Positions 35,040 to 48,890 are shown, counted from the stretch's first letter. The stretch: DNA of 64,000 bases from Ligula intestinalis (GCA_036362985.1 JAYGXS010000003.1:62625561-62689560), one strand, 5' to 3'. The notes: generated by a model from the letters alone, not told the origin. Program-made: numbers and translations.

Positions 35040-37190
35040 TTGGGTAAATCGTTGCATTTGTTAATGGATTGGGGACCCGTGAACTATGACTCAAGTTATT
35101 CTTGATTTATTCGATTGTCACCTCTTGCGAGAATCTTCGCCTCATCAAATTTAAATGCATGGCCGGGTCTCGCCGAATGAGCCACGACTTGAGAATTGGC
35201 ATCATTTCGCCTCACTGCTACCGCCTGTTCGGTAATTCGCGTCTTGAGAAGCCTGCAAGTTTCTCCGAGTACTTGCTCTGCCCGCAACTGCACCAGATTC
35301 TGTAGACAACTCCCAATGTTTCTTGTCGTGGCAGGGGATCTTTTGGTTTCATAATCTGATGCCTTATGTTTACTTTCGGCCTGCGCGCGACTCTAACTCC
35401 AAGTGGTGCGAGAAGGCGGCCGACAGCCTCCGGTACGTTTTTGACGTACGGAATCGCTCGCCAAATTTTGAGGTCCGTGTGTCTTTGTTGGACATCTCTT
35501 TTGCGCAAGCACCAGTTGATGAAGTTGCGTGGGTAACCATTTTCTCTAAATAACCGTCAAAGGTTTTGAACTTCAGTAACTTTATCTTCTGGCACACTGC
35601 AGTGCGTCTCAACCCGCCGGTAGAGCGTCCTTACGCAACTGCGTTTGTGGCTGATTGCGTGGTTGCTGTTGTAATTCAATACTTGCATCGTGTTTGTCGC
35701 TTTTCTGAATACTTTAGTCTTTAGACCACCACAATCTTTTCTAAAAACGAGGATATCAAGAAAAGCCAGCTTGTTGTTCTCTTCTTCCTCCATCGTAAAT
35801 TGGATGTCCGAGAAGACGCTGTTGAGACGTTACTTGAACGTGAGCACCTGATCCCGTTCGATGACGACAAAGGTATCATCCACATACCGAGCCCAGAATT
35901 TCCGTTTGTGGTGTTGGAAAACCAGTGACTCCAGCCACTGCAGGACCGCCTCGGCTATGAGTCCCGAAATCGGTGAACCCATCGGTGTCCCCTTCACCTT
36001 CTCGTAGATCGTTCCGTCAAACGTGAAGTACGTCCTGAGACTGAACTTAAGGAGCTGTAGGATTTCCGCGTGTCCCAGGCGATTCTCAGTCTCGTCGTAT
36101 TTGTTTCATGGGAGAAGTTCGACCGTCTCGATTGCCAGATCCTGAGGGATAGAAGTAAAAAGAGACGTGACATCGAAGGAAACCATAATATCACTTAGCA
36201 GGAGACTTACCCCTTAAATTTCTCCAAGAATTGTGTTGATGAGCAGACTGTGGTCTCTGCATTAGAAGTCAGGAATTTGAGACGCCAAAACAGCCATTTA
36301 GCCAGTCCGTACGTTGGAGGGCTTTTTCAGTGATACAATGGGCCGGAGAGGAGCGCCCTCCTTGTGCACTTTGGTGAGGCCATAGAAGCGGGCTGAGGCC
36401 GTTCTTGTGCCCTCGCTATCCTTTGGTCAGACGGCGTTAAAGCACCCGAGTTCTCTAGTGCCAACAGGGTCAAATTGATTTCGCGCGTCACCCTTTTAAT
36501 GAGATTCGTTTCATAAGGAGCATAAAACTGACGATCCTCCAGTAAGTTTTTCGCTTTCTAAAGATAGTCGGTCCTGTCCAATATGACCGTTAAACGTCCC
36601 TCGTCGGCTGGCACGATGACGATGTCCCGGTCGGCCTTGAATGCTCTTAATGCCACGCGTTCGATCTTTGGAAGCACTTTTCGTGGTTGATGAGCCATCA
36701 GGAGGGAAGATACCTGGTGTCGAATAAGATTCTTTGTCTCTTTCGTTGCTTAAGCCCGATTTATGACCGATTCTACAGCTGAAATCATGTTTGCAGGTTT
36801 ACCATCAGCTGTGTTGAATGAGGCTTTGTGCTGTAGAACCTGTATTTGCTCCTTCGTCAGCTCTTTTGACGACAAGTTTTGCACTAATATGTCGTTTCTA
36901 GAAGACGTTGGACTTTGCAGTCTGCGGAATTTCTTTTCCAGTGTCGCTTCATGAATTGGTTGTTTGTCAAGGGCTTGTTCAAGCACTCTCTACTGAAGCA
37001 GTTTTGTACTGTCTTCGCCCATGAACTTACAGCATTTGGTCTTTTCCTGGTCAATAATCTGGTGGTTTTTGCGTAGCCTCGTGTGGCAATGTTGAATGAA
37101 TAAACGATTCATTCTCTTGCCGGGGTTACACAAAGTGAGTCTCACCACCTCCGTGTTCAGTGGGAATTTTGTATCTAACACTCTTCGGCA
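35040..37190 (-). pseudogene. PLE RT plus GIY-YIG endonuclease with stops and frameshifts
   Basis: This is the single protein of a PLE. Visible N to C on the minus strand: TKEQIQVLQHKASFNTADGK (about 36.85 kb) and VPADEGRLTVILDRTDYL (about 36.6 kb). RT motif A is VSFDVTSLFTSIP (36145-36183), motif B GTPMGSPISG (about 35963-35990) and motif C YVDDTFVVI (35872-35886 for YVDDT). FLDILVFRKDCGG follows, then the nuclease VVYRIWCSCGQS (35275-35310), GETCRLLKTRI and HSARPGHAFKFDEAKILARG. It ends at FTGPQSINKCNDLP. The catalytic YVDD is intact. Breaks include TAG at 36558-36560, TGA at 36106-36108 and a one-base shift at the YIG motif near 35.26 kb. Confidence 0.8.
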
Positions 37191-37199
37191 ACATGTTAT

Positions 37200-40100
37200 T
37201 GTCGAGATACCTGTGCTATTTTAATTATCGTAAAAATTACATTCAATAGTTATTGTTTATGTCCACTTATCAATGCGGCATTCGAGGTAGAATGCATGGT
37301 CCAAATCGACTGTAAAACTGAAAGAGCACTATGAAGTAGCATCATAGTAGCGTAGAAAATTGTATGATTTTCTTGAGGTAGAATGTAAGCGGCATGTATT
37401 TTGGAAATCCCGACTGTCATTGCAATGGCAGGTAGTATTAAAATTATTTTTGGAATTAAAGACATTTTTTGACATCGAAAGTTATTCTTTTCAGCAAATG
37501 TAATTTGCATAATATTATATTTCCTATCAAATGAGTGCGAGTGTATTCGCAATTCACATGTTCCTTAAGGGTTTGATAACAAAAGGGAAATTTAATAGTA
37601 TTCGAATATTCACTTTTAGGATTTTGAATATTTCAGGTAACGAGATGAATTTTACTTAAAAGACATTATATTGCAATGACGGATCTATCTTGAAAAAATG
37701 CCAAATGATCCTTACTTTTTAACTTATCTTGAGGAATACTTATTATTTTAATATATTTTTCAGAATTTCATTTAAAATTTGATAAAATACCAAATCCAAA
37801 TAAAAAGAAGAAAGGCCAAAAGGCATATAATGAAACGCTTTATAGTTTTAACTTTTCAAAATTGCTAATTAATGAGCACCGCTTTTCTAGCTTTTTTGGG
37901 ACATTCTGATTAAACGGAACTTCTTTTTTGCATGAATCTTATCAGATAGAAGCTCCAAATATTCAGGTCTGTTAACCCACAGCACGCAGTCATGTGTACT
38001 GAGGATGTATTATACATACATTATCAAATGTGTATGCGACACTCACGCTTCGCTTCCTTGCCAGCTCCTAAGCTCTGTTTAAGTTAATTCGGTGGTTTTA
38101 TGCATTCTATATGAGTTGATGCTTAACCAAAAATAGCAGTTCGGGCGAAAATAGTCAAACAGACCAGACATATGAGCAGTTTTGCCAGAGGCATGCGTGC
38201 ATAATGAAATCAACGCTTATAACGAGCTTCTGGATTTCACTACTATGTAATTATTTCCATTTTTGTGCAGATCTCAAGAAAATAGCTGGCATCCGACTTG
38301 GCGTCTAGCTTAAAAAGATAACAGGACTTTTCAGAGTCAAAACTAGGTTACATATTTTACGAACTGGGCGTGGGTTAACGAAGTATTACAAAACTGGCCC
38401 TAAAAGCAGAACTCTAACCTGCCTAAAACAAATCGATGAATAAGGCAAAATAACTATAGCCGTCATTACCCTGTTCTTAAATGCAGCAACTTATGTATAT
38501 CCTAATTTACACAAATGTAGTCATGTGAATTCCATGTGCGTTATCCACTTTTGCTTTGAAGTTAAAAAATAAAGAGGAAAAAGCTTTTTTGTCGAGAAGC
38601 TGTACCGTAACTACGAAAATATAATGAAATGAGCAAATATAATAACAAAATAATGTTTTGTAGAAAAGAACTCTCTTTTGAGTGCAGGTGAGGGGGACTA
38701 GATTGAATTTTGACTTGTCCTTTAAATGTCCGTGACTACTTGCTGCTTTCCCGTTTCCTTTAATAACTGCCCTTAAAGACAGGTTGTCTAGCTTGGGACA
38801 ACCAAATACATCAACAGAAGACAGGTCGAAAAGGCTTTGCCTGCATTGCGAGCGCAAAGGCATTATATGTTGCAAATGCCCATTTACTTAATAGTTACAG
38901 GCGCACTATGTCGGGAAACAGGAACAAGGGCGGGGATAGCTTTTCACAAAAGGACCGGGAATAAACAGGTTAATGGTAATATTACGACCTGCTGTCTAAT
39001 GCAAGTCTCTGAAATATATTATATAAGATTGTCCTTTTTGGTAGATATCGAGATAATGAATCTCTTTTATGAACGTAAAATCAAAACGTTTTTCGAAACT
39101 GTGTGTTTGTGTATACATTTTCCCGACAGGTAATGTGAAATATTCAGTCACCGTCGCAAAATTGCCTTTATTTCGTTTCTGTTGAGCAACTGCTTGTCTA
39201 CATTATGCAAATTTGCTGTCCCTTATGTGACTGTAAATACACTACTGTTTCACTATATGAAGGTTTAATATAGGTAGAATTTGCAAGATGTCTCGCTTAC
39301 TTTCCAACGTGATATGTGAAATGCATTTTAACCGCACGAAAACCACTCAAAATGTAACGTAAAGAATTGATTCTGGCCGTTTGCCTGTTTTTATGGCATT
39401 ATTGCGTGTTTAGGTATCGAAACTGTGCGTTTCTACGAAGCACTGCTTGCAGACACTATTAATTCCATTTCAATCCTAAACTTAGGATGGCCTAGAAATA
39501 TGATCTTTTTTTTTGAAGAATACAGTTACTTTCTCTTGAAAACAAGATGTCTACTAACCTCTTGGTTCACGTGATTTAATTGCGAGGAAAAGGTCAATTT
39601 TTGAGTTAACAAATGTACCTTTGGTGTACTGCTCCTATTGAGGGTATTAAAGCTAAGAGCTCACCACAGTTGGGTGGTGTATGACAGTCACTTACATTAT
39701 GATCTGTCCAAACACATGCTCACCTTTATTTTGCCTAGAATTGCAATCCACCTCCTTGCTAAAAAATCAGAATATATTCTGTTCGAAAAACATCACAGTT
39801 TCTGAAACCTCTTAGTCCAGTATGGAAAATGAGCAAGTTTGATTTGTCCAAAATTATGCTATTGATTTTGGTGAATATGCTTTCCCGATTTTTTTCTGAA
39901 TGCATTAAACACTAGAACGTTTAAGTTTATACCATGGGACAGTCATACTAGGGCCAATACTTACAGAGTGCAAATAAAGTAAGCGTCTGAAAAATATTAA
40001 CTATGGCCTATTATTGGTATAACAGTGGGATGCTCGTCTTTTCTCTTATGAAGAAAGTGCTTTCATATAAGACAGTAGTTGAATATATTTTTGCTGTTAA

Positions 40101-41020
40101 AACACACGTTTGCAGTGCAGAACCTCTTTTCGATGCTCTAAATATCTCTAACACTCATCAATATTTGACATAAAACCAATTCGTGTTTACGAATTTTGTC
40201 AGGTTTTAGATTACTGCTTGCAGCCAAGAGCCATAATGCTTGTGTTTTCAGCCATCCTATCGGCCCGTACTCCTCATAACTCTGGAATGAAATGCGGAAA
40301 AATTTTGGCACAACAAATTCAATGGGCCAATTACACACAGAGGTCATTAACCTTCGGTGGGGTTTATGGAAGAACGGTCTACATGGAGGAGGTTTTCACA
40401 CTTCACATGATTGTTCTCGCCCATGACCGAATAATAATCGGCCAAACCAAATAAGTATTGCTTTTTATGTAAAAACTGCATCATTGTAAACTTTTTGTGT
40501 TAATAAGTAAAGGTTTGACAACTGCTTCATTTGTTGCAGTCCTATTGTAAATTTTGTCATCGCAAAGGCACAGTAGAAAGCTCGTTGCATACAACCGGTG
40601 AACGCTAAGTGATGAGCGCAAAAGAAGAAAAACGGCGACATTGACCGTTTTGTCTTGGTGAATTTATAGCGCACATATACTCAAAATCAATTTACTAAAC
40701 TAGAAAGCTACAGTTCTGAAGCGGCCAGTAGGCTAACAAATGAACTTAAGAATATTCAATTACATGGAAGTCGTGGGTGCAAAACTATCCTTCTTTATGC
40801 AGAAAATTGAGTGAATTTGGGTCTTCCATGGATGTGAAACTGTAATCTACGTAGGTGGTCGCGCGTTGACTAGCTGGTTAAGATCTAATATGTTTCCGAT
40901 AAAAGCTAAGAAGAATAGTCGATGCTTTATCTCATGAAACGTTAACTTAAACCCTGAAGTGCGTTTTGATTGCATAAATTATGCTTAATTATGGTTAATA
41001 GTAATTTCAAAATATTTCAC
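37200..41020. other. AT-rich DNA, nothing recognised
   Basis: The frames of 98-122 codons (37250-37552, 38507-38875 and 38837-39133) show no domain, and two overlap on opposite strands. No RNA gene or clear repeat seen. Confidence 0.45.
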
Positions 41021-41139
41021 TCATATCAGCATGTCGGCATTGGAACAATCTTCTTTCAGATTGTTTGTAAAAATACTAATTTAGTAATATGAATTTTACC
41101 TCCATATTTATGGTACCATTTTAAAATCAGCGCAACAAT

Positions 41140-41780
41140 AGCTTACCTAGGCATACTCATTAATCCCTACTCCTTGCATTTTGTCCTACAAAAACGGTGG
41201 TTATAGGGTTTTATGGGGGCAGATAATCAGAACACGCAGTGGAAAATACTTAAATAAATGCTAAATTCATTTCTATTTTACTGTATTTAGCAATGTTATT
41301 GATTTACGTCTGAAGATGTTCCCAATCTGTTAAATCGGTTAACTTATTGCGGAAAAACCCAATTATCAAATTGCAGGTTTCCTGAATTTCTCGAAAAATT
41401 AAAATGGTGGTTAGGGTGTCGTCTACTTCAACTCACCTGAGGTCAAACCTACCGTTCTGGAGTAAGATTAGTATAGTCTACGGCGCGAAGCGCAGCGCAG
41501 CGCACACCTTCAATTTACATACGGAACAACCTGCTCCCAGCGGCCGCAGAATGCAACTTTGACTACATTTTTTCACTTTACACTAACTTACACTTACACT
41601 TACTTAACCTTTACTTCACACTTACTTTACACTTACTTCACTTTTCACTTGCTTAAACTTACTTAACACTTACTTCCTTCTCTGCCTATCCTATTTCCCC
41701 ACCCCCAAAACTCTATAACCACCGTTTTTTGCAGGACGAAATGCTGGGACTAGGGGTATGTGAGTGAGCCTAAATAAGCT
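41140..41780. repeat. Imperfect inverted-repeat cassette of 640 bp
   Basis: The arms are 41140-41222 (plus) and 41697-41780 (minus). Both contain CATTT(T/C)GTCCT(A/G)C, then AAAAACGGTGGTTATAG(G/A)G and a G-rich end. The interior (41211-41470) repeats 31335-31560. In the right half is a short GC-rich insert (GCGCGAAGCGCAGCGCAGCG at about 41481) and a CTTACACTTACTT minisatellite, not present in the 31 kb copy. The cassette lies downstream of the PLE fragment at 41.9-42.7 kb on the minus strand, as the 31 kb one lies downstream of a hammerhead-like core. Confidence 0.65.
41573..41671 (+). repeat. Degenerate minisatellite, ACTTACACTTACTT type
   Basis: About 100 bp of imperfect units of 5-14 bases built from ACTT, ACACTT and TTCACTT. 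There is almost no G on this strand. It lies inside the inverted-repeat cassette. Confidence 0.8.
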
Positions 41781-41884
41781 TCTTTTGCCAAACTCAACTA
41801 TAGCTCACTGAAAGCATTAACGTTGGAACTCCTTAGTGTTTATCAAAAACTTCCACGGTTCGAGTAAGACGTATATTCGGCAAA

Positions 41885-42666
41885 CATATTTTCAGCAGTT
41901 CATTATCAGGCCAGTACAATTGCAGGTCTAGTGAAAATCGTACACTTGGACGCGGTTGATAAGTGTTTTATGATTGAAACGCATCGTTTTTCCGCAGCCT
42001 GCATGTCCAGATCGCCGTTTAGAGGTTCTTGTGCTGGGAAAGAGGAAGAAAAGAGAATAGGTTGTGAGCATTGCTCATGGGTCGGGTACATGGAGTGGTA
42101 ATAACTGCACTTTGGACGGAGTGAACAACTGTCACCTGGGGGTGGGGTCGATATACGTTCACCAGATGGCGTTGGCGTCGGCCAAAGAAGTGTTGGGCTT
42201 ATGTGAGAGTCTTCTGACAACACAACACCGGATAAGCTTGCCACATAGCTTCTGCCTCGGTGGTTGCTAACACCTGGTGAAGTTGGCTGGCGTCCGGTAG
42301 ACAACCTAAAAGGCATCATTAATATCAACTTAGTGATTCGTATTCAGGTGTGCGAAAATAGAACTCTAGATCTATCTTGTCTCACCTTTACTTAGCCAGG
42401 TGGGTATGTGTTCACGTACTCTCTTTTCTGGGCATCTTGTCGTTAGGAAAATCAATTCTGCTCCATGAGAGCAAGTAAAAAAGTAAATGCACATAGATGA
42501 GGCCCTCTACAGGAGCCAGCCTTGACCTCCCAATCGTAAAACAAGAGAGTTCGTGAAGAATACACGTAAGTTCGCCGCGAGGTAAAGCGTTTCTGATCAC
42601 AATTCTTAGACTTTGTCTTATATGTTCGCTTGTTTCACCGCATAAGCAAGTCACTCTTATAAACAT
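41885..42666 (-). pseudogene. PLE linker and GIY-YIG endonuclease, degraded
   Basis: On the minus strand the linker reads GETSEHIRQSLRIVIRNALP (about 42.6 kb). Then, in another frame, come CIYFFTCSHGAE and TTRCPEKRVREHIPTWLSKG (about 42.4 kb), the nuclease with the YIG replaced (LIF). After two stops, SSIFAHLNTNH and DINDAF, with VVYRTPANF, are followed by VLATTEAEAM and PVLCCQKTLT (about 42.2 kb). A plain minus-strand frame 41906-42328 of 140 codons is mostly out of phase with this. The end holds GGCCTGATAATGAACTGCTG then AAAATATG, a decayed form of the hammerhead-like tail. Confidence 0.65.
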
Positions 42667-42669
42667 GAC

Positions 42670-45390
42670 TTTCTTTTCTGTGGTCAGGATACTTATTTAA
42701 GGACATATTACATCTTCTCTAAAAGTTTTACTTGAAGAAGAGGTTCCTTCATGATTAACGCAATCTTTTCTAGTGTTCAAATTTTGAACGTGATCCGCTG
42801 TTTTGCATTTCCCAAATAAAGGCTGTTAATTTTTTTTATGGTGCAAATCAAAGGTTTCTGTGAAGTTTTAATCAGATAACCTATAATGTGCCTATGCTTT
42901 TACATTAAAGATGAACCATATTTTATACATTAAAAGTAAATTTAATAATTAAACAAATAAAATGCTTCGTTAGTGAACCTTTGACAATCTTAAAAACCGT
43001 ACAATTATAAACCCTTTTAAAACCGAACGTGATTTCTTCTCGCGTATTAGATTTTATGAGAAACAACATGGTCATAAAGTAAATACGGAAGGTATAATAG
43101 TAAGCGTGTGTTATAAACAATCAAAGCTAAACGGAAAAATGTCATATCCTACAATGAGAAATTGTTTACAGTGTCGAATTTGTGCATGCAGCGGAATGAA
43201 TGCTAGTTTAAAATCTGGCAATCTTTCGTGACTGCAATACTACTGAATTATGCTATGCTGCACATGAAGTGACGGCACACTTTAGGCCACCCTTTTTAAT
43301 CGGAGACGCAGCTAATGCTTATGGTTAACATTTTGTGAGATATCGAATCGATTGTATTTTATGTCTGCAATCAGCGACATGCTAGGCTCATTTGCTGGCA
43401 TACAGCTAGGTTAAACCCAAGCAGTATAAAATATAGCTCTCTACTCAAAAGGCAAAAGATAAATACCATTTTTATGCAAGACTTAGGACAGACAGGGGTC
43501 ATGCCGTTAAAATCCATTAATTTATGCCTAATCTAGACCTAGTTACTTTGAAAACGCGTAATGGGTTAACATGATCCTCTTGAATTGCAGCATCGGTTAT
43601 CTTTCACAATAACACTAGTGTAAATAAACTTTTAGCTAGTCTCGCTGAAATGTTGACAACTACTAATTTTCTAGATAAAAATGAGTATTCCGCATTAAAA
43701 AACGGAAGGTATGTCTGTAGAAGTTAAAAGAATGCCTCTTAATGAAATAGCATGTTACGCATGACACAACTACACAAGTCAATGTAACCAGTTTATTTAA
43801 ACTTAACTGTATTTTCGGTGAAGCTTGCCAGGCTTCATTTTATATATACTGGATGTCAAACGTATTAGTATTTGAAACTATGATGAGAATTAAATCACTC
43901 CATCTAAGAGTAGTTGCTGTTTTTAATATTTTTTCAGAAACTGCAATTTTCAAATAAAATTAAACAGAACAGACTATTAACCATGATTTCAACTGGCCTT
44001 TCATAAACGTTGAGTACCCTGTTTCAATCCACTAATTGTGGGTTTCACAATTAGCAAGTTGATCGGTGTATTAACAACAGTAAATAAAATAAATTGCTCA
44101 GTTTTTCGATCTCTATAGCAGTTTTTATCAACCACATCTACTGACTAAGTAGTCGCCGTTCTGCGACTTATTTTCTTTATCGAGCCTCGGACCAAGTATT
44201 TCCATTTCTCTCATGCAATTAGGATGTACATTTCGCCTCTTAGTTTTACGAAATTCGCATATTTGTTCTCACACTGTAAAATTAATTTCCTGGAATTATG
44301 ATTACTTTTGAAATATTTCGCCTTCCTGTTTCAAAAGATTTTATTATTGATATGACAACGAACTTACCCAACGAGCCACAATTGACAAGATCAAACGTAT
44401 TTGCTTTTATATTTATTACGAGACTTCAGTCAATATCATTTGAGCATCGAGGCACAGTCCTGCGTGATCATCTACTGGTATATAGGCTACCAGTGACATT
44501 CTGGTCATTCCACAATTTATAAGGGGAAAACACTGCTATGAAACCTGGCCGCCGGCCGAATGAGATCAATCTTTGTCTGATAATGGCCGATGAATGAAGA
44601 ATTTTTCCATATTCTGCAGTTCCTATTAAGTGTGGAAAAAGCTTTATTTATCTTGCAAGCAGTTTTACCGAAAAATAATCACAATTTGCAAGAAATAATG
44701 GCAATAAACTGACAAACCTCAAAATGTGATCGGATGCATGGGCGAAAATGCATCATTTTTCAATAAGAGAAAGCCGCAATGCATAAAGTGCGCCCTTTCA
44801 ATTCTACACGGATAGCAAAGACTCCTATTTAGCTGCGTAAAAACCTTAAAAATTTTGATTGTCCATGGTCCTGAAAACTATTTTATGTGGCCTTGAGTCG
44901 TGCAAATGTAATTTGACTCCTTATGTGCCTGTGACCAACTGTAACAGCAAGTGACTAAACAGATGAGGGGCGTAGCGTCAGGATTTAAATCTGCGCAACT
45001 ATAATGAACCAATAATCTAGAATATTTTTAGAAAAAAAACTAAGGGCTGTTATTAGCATATATCAGCATGAAGTGTCATTAGCTGAAAAAAAACATGAAA
45101 GTCGAAGTAAAGAACAAAGTATTACGTGAATAAAAAGTTATACTTGCCGGAACAAACAAAATCAGATAATTAACCGTCCAATTAAGCGTCAGCCTCGAAA
45201 GGTGAAACTTGATAGGAAAGAAGAGTAGAAACACTTAGTCACAGAAGTAAGCGCATGGTGAAGGATAGAGGATGGGGAGGTAGTTGTCCCAGCATAGCAG
45301 TTCATGGTATTGCATGCTACTGAAAGTCTGTAGTACATGGTTAACGGGGGGAGCCGGGGACGGAGTAGTAGTCAGTCCTAAGGGGATCTA
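42670..45390. other. AT-rich DNA, nothing recognised
   Basis: Short frames only, without domains. The last 200 bp (45.18-45.39 kb) become richer in G and are probably the tail of the PLE fragment that follows. Confidence 0.4.
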
Positions 45391-45399
45391 GGAGGCGTG

Positions 45400-46062
45400 A
45401 GCGGGGATGAGTTTATCAATCATTACCACGGCAATGCGAGATTTATCACATGACCAAGCAGCTTGCAGACTTCTGTTGTTCTTCTCCGTATTGCAGCGGC
45501 CTTCGCAAATCGTATGAGACGCCGGTCGTCGTCCGAAGTACGACCTCAAATGCAGTTTTTAAGTCGACCGTATGGCAGTGTCCACTTGATGCTGCGTGAT
45601 TGAACTCTTAGATACTTTATGTTCTGACCTAAGCAACCACTTAGGCGTATGTTCAGCTGACTGCGTTGCCATTTGCCTTTGCGTGCGGCTGATGTACTTT
45701 CATCCGCAACTTCATGTAAACTCGTAAACGCTGTTTGATGTGGCGTGCATAGGCAGAATATTTTTTTGTCAGTCGAACTCAAATAGCCGTTGTTGTTTTA
45801 ATGTACAACAATTTAGCGGCAGGGTAAGTTCTTTCAATCGTGCATAGAAGCCTTCGTTTTATCGCGTTGCATACATTGTCACCGTTGAAAGGAGGAAATG
45901 CTCACCGACTTTTTTTACATTGATATTTTACGAGTAATTTCTTGTCTGCGGTTTTGATACTTATCAATGAATTTTTTCAGGATATCTGTTTCCACTTTCT
46001 TGATGAAACTCATCTCTTCATCGATCATATCCAAAGAACAGATTCTAACGGCTTTATTAAAA
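45400..46062 (-). pseudogene. PLE RT thumb, linker and endonuclease, degraded
   Basis: Minus strand from 46.06 kb: LFNKAVRICSLDMIDEEMSF and KKFIDKY, the RT thumb of a PLE. Then IKRRLLCTIERTYPAAKLLY (linker), and after frame changes SVYEFT-SCG-KYISRTQRQM (45.66-45.71 kb), a GIY-YIG start with KYIS in place of KYIG. It goes on to AEHTPKWLLRSEHKV and SSITQHQVDTA. At least two in-frame stops lie inside the nuclease. The minus-strand frame 45546-45782 is out of phase with the nuclease. Confidence 0.65.
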
Positions 46063-46069
46063 AGGCAGG

Positions 46070-48890
46070 GATAAGGTTAACTAAGGTTTACTTATTGCCA
46101 AAGTTCAACTAAACATATCAAGGGAGCAAGTGTTGAGCTAAAGTTGAACTGGAAATTATCCATAAAAACATATACAAACACTCAGTCAACTTTAGTGCAA
46201 TGAATAAACCTTCGCTAGATTGCAGATAAATAGGGTGTATCCTACTGACAAAAAGTACCGATAACATTTTAACAGTGGCGTCTGTGATTTTGTTAGCCAC
46301 CTTTCTCATGGGAAGTTTCAATCATATAATAATGAGCAATTGTACGTAATGCCGATGTGCTTGCACTCAATTGTATGGATCATTTTGATTGCGTATCGAT
46401 TAGGATGTGGATGATATCAAAGTTACTCTTAATTGTAATGTTAGGGCTGGTGTTAACAATGCGGTCAATAGAATGTGGTATGAGTGTGATGGGGAGAATC
46501 GTTTGTGCGGCGCCAAAGGCAGGACAGGCAACTAAAAATGGCCCCCTCTGAAAAAGAAAATATAGCGCCAAATTCGATGAAGGGTAACTATTATGTTGTG
46601 CTACACCTAGCTCTAAACTCGATCACAAAATACGTCATAATCCAAACTAAGCCTTAACCCTTACCCTAAGTTCCCTGGAATTGTGCCGAAAAATCATTTA
46701 GTTCGGGCGTTTCCTTTTCCAATGTCCTGTCTGAGACAATATATAAATTCTGCCTAAGGCCACGATTAAAATTAGCCTTTGTTGTAATGGTTTGCTTTAC
46801 TGTTAAGATATGTGAGCGATTACAAGTTTTAGAATTTGGTGCGAGACTGCTGCATAATGGAGAGCTCCTACTGTTATGTCTTCCACTGGTTATCTTGAAG
46901 AAACATCGACGAGCTGATAGCTGTAACTTGACTTTCATTTTATCCAAATACCGGGAGAATTTACCCCATGGGGGCACTCAACGAAGAGAGACGTCGGAAA
47001 GTCACCAGATTACGAGAGATATTTAAGGCTAAGGGTTTAAACCCTGAGGATTGTGATCTTCCAGGCTTGGTTCCTTAGGAGAAGAGAGGTAAGTCTTAGG
47101 AAGACCAGAGAAGTAGGAAGTTTGTATTCTGTACAAAATATATGGGAAAATAGACAGATGGAAATTGACTACCAGCCGACCACAAAACCGCAAGCTAGCG
47201 GACGGCGTCTGATGTGAGGTCTGCTCGGCGTTCGTCATATAAGGTCCTCTTTGAATCAGCCTGTGATCGGCTGCAATTCAACCTGAGCTGGTCACGACAA
47301 GCGTTCACAAGCGCACTTCCTGTTGAGCTAGGTACTAAAAAGTTTCGTTCATGTGATCTCTATATTCGCGTTATGCCCTTACAAACGGTTGATAGGCATA
47401 GTTTTCAAATGGCAGATGCTTTTCAATATTTGGTATATTCGCAGTTGGTGTGAATCAAAATTTCGTAAATGTTGGCTCAGTAACAGCGCGTTTACTCCGG
47501 TGAGATTAAATAGATCGACTTAAACACGCGTTATGCATCTTTACAGTGCCTAAACTACAAAATAAACCTCAAGAGGTACCCTGAGATTAGTTAGAGAGCA
47601 TAATTTCTTCTCGTTTACATGCCGTAAGATAATAGACTGTCTCTTTTTATTACATTTTACTTTAGCACTCAGGCTAAATATATCGTTTATATTTTATAGT
47701 GCATATTCAATCGATTTTCGTCACTTATACAAAGGAAAGCCTAGTTCCCCAGAAAGCTACGCGCAGCGTCAACTGCTATATTCGTTTTCTGTAAAATGCC
47801 ATCCAAAATTTACTGCTTATTGAAAAGATACATTTATGTTCTAAAATATTCTCCTCCGTTTAAGTAGACATTTCGGTAGGCATGTTACGGGCTTTAACAC
47901 CTATTGTTATAGTTACCAACCAAATGGTTGATATACTTCTGAAGGAAATCCCTTTGTTTTGCCTATTCTAGGGCTGAACACACTGATTTATTTGTTAACT
48001 TGGGTTCTAAAGGGTCAAACTGGGTACTTTTTGAGAAACGGAATAGTGTGAATAGATTGTTGGATTGTGCTTTGCATTGTGCTTAATCATCTCAGCTAAT
48101 ATTTGTCCCTGAAACTTAACGATGATTCTCTTTCCTGCAGCGCGTAGCCCTGTCTTATTTTTACCATTCAAGTAATCTCATGCAATGTGTTCTAACGTGA
48201 CGCATGGCTCAAATGACAACCAACGACTGACCACACTGACTGGATGAAGTATAGCAGCCCTCTTTTAAATTTAGAAAAAAAACCCTTTTTTCAGCACCTG
48301 GAGTTTCCAAAGTTCTAGCGCTGGCAGTAGGCAGCGAAAGGTGATGGTTATGGCTGACTGAGCGTCTGTTCCCTCCTAAAATTAGTCCACGTTCTCATAC
48401 ACATATTAAATTCTAATTTCTTCTTGTCTGGACATACTCAAACGTGTCGTGGATGATGCTTAAGCGTACATCACTTTCTGCCACCAACCAAATAAATGAG
48501 CAGCTTTGCGTGATATTAGATCTTTTAAAAATAATGCTCATAATGTATGCGTCAAAATATAGTTTTTAGGTTTGAAAAATTTAGAATTGCAATACTTTTC
48601 TTTATCAGGAGAAAAAAACAAGATATACATTGTACGCGGGTCCTTCTGAAAACTTACAATTATCTGAAGGGATCGTTTGAATTTTTTCAGAAAACTCGGG
48701 TGTTCTTTGTACTTTTATATTCATTACCCGGGCGAGCGGATGCCTTTGTTGTTTGTTATTAACTTTTACTGTCCTCCGTATTCCGTTACTGATTCATTTC
48801 TTAAATTCATTACAAATTTTCAAACCACGCAGTGAATGGCCAATAAGGCGCAATATTAATATTAGTAGTTAAATACATTTTCGCGCATTA
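46070..48890. other. Mixed DNA, no gene recognised
   Basis: Around 46.4-47.4 kb composition is moderately richer in G and C and several frames of 60-100 codons overlap on both strands, such as minus 46666-46977. None has a domain I know. The rest is AT-rich. Confidence 0.35.

Larger units (their letters stand above)
34770..37190 (-). mobile_element. Near full-length Penelope-like element, inactive
   Basis: About 2.4 kb on the minus strand carries most of a PLE: an N-terminal region, reverse transcriptase, GIY-YIG endonuclease and a hammerhead-like core. It is less decayed and of higher GC than its surroundings, so it is younger than the other PLE fragments here. Ends are not sharply defined. 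I see no clear terminal repeat at 37.2 kb. Confidence 0.75.

Noticed and set aside
42064..42270. Plus-strand frame with several Cys and His residues
   Set aside because: It is antisense to the PLE endonuclease end at 41.9-42.3 kb and has no other support.
41906..42328. 140-codon minus-strand frame as a separate gene
   Set aside because: Mostly a wrong-phase reading of the PLE endonuclease C-terminus and tail. The family motifs are in the neighbouring frames.
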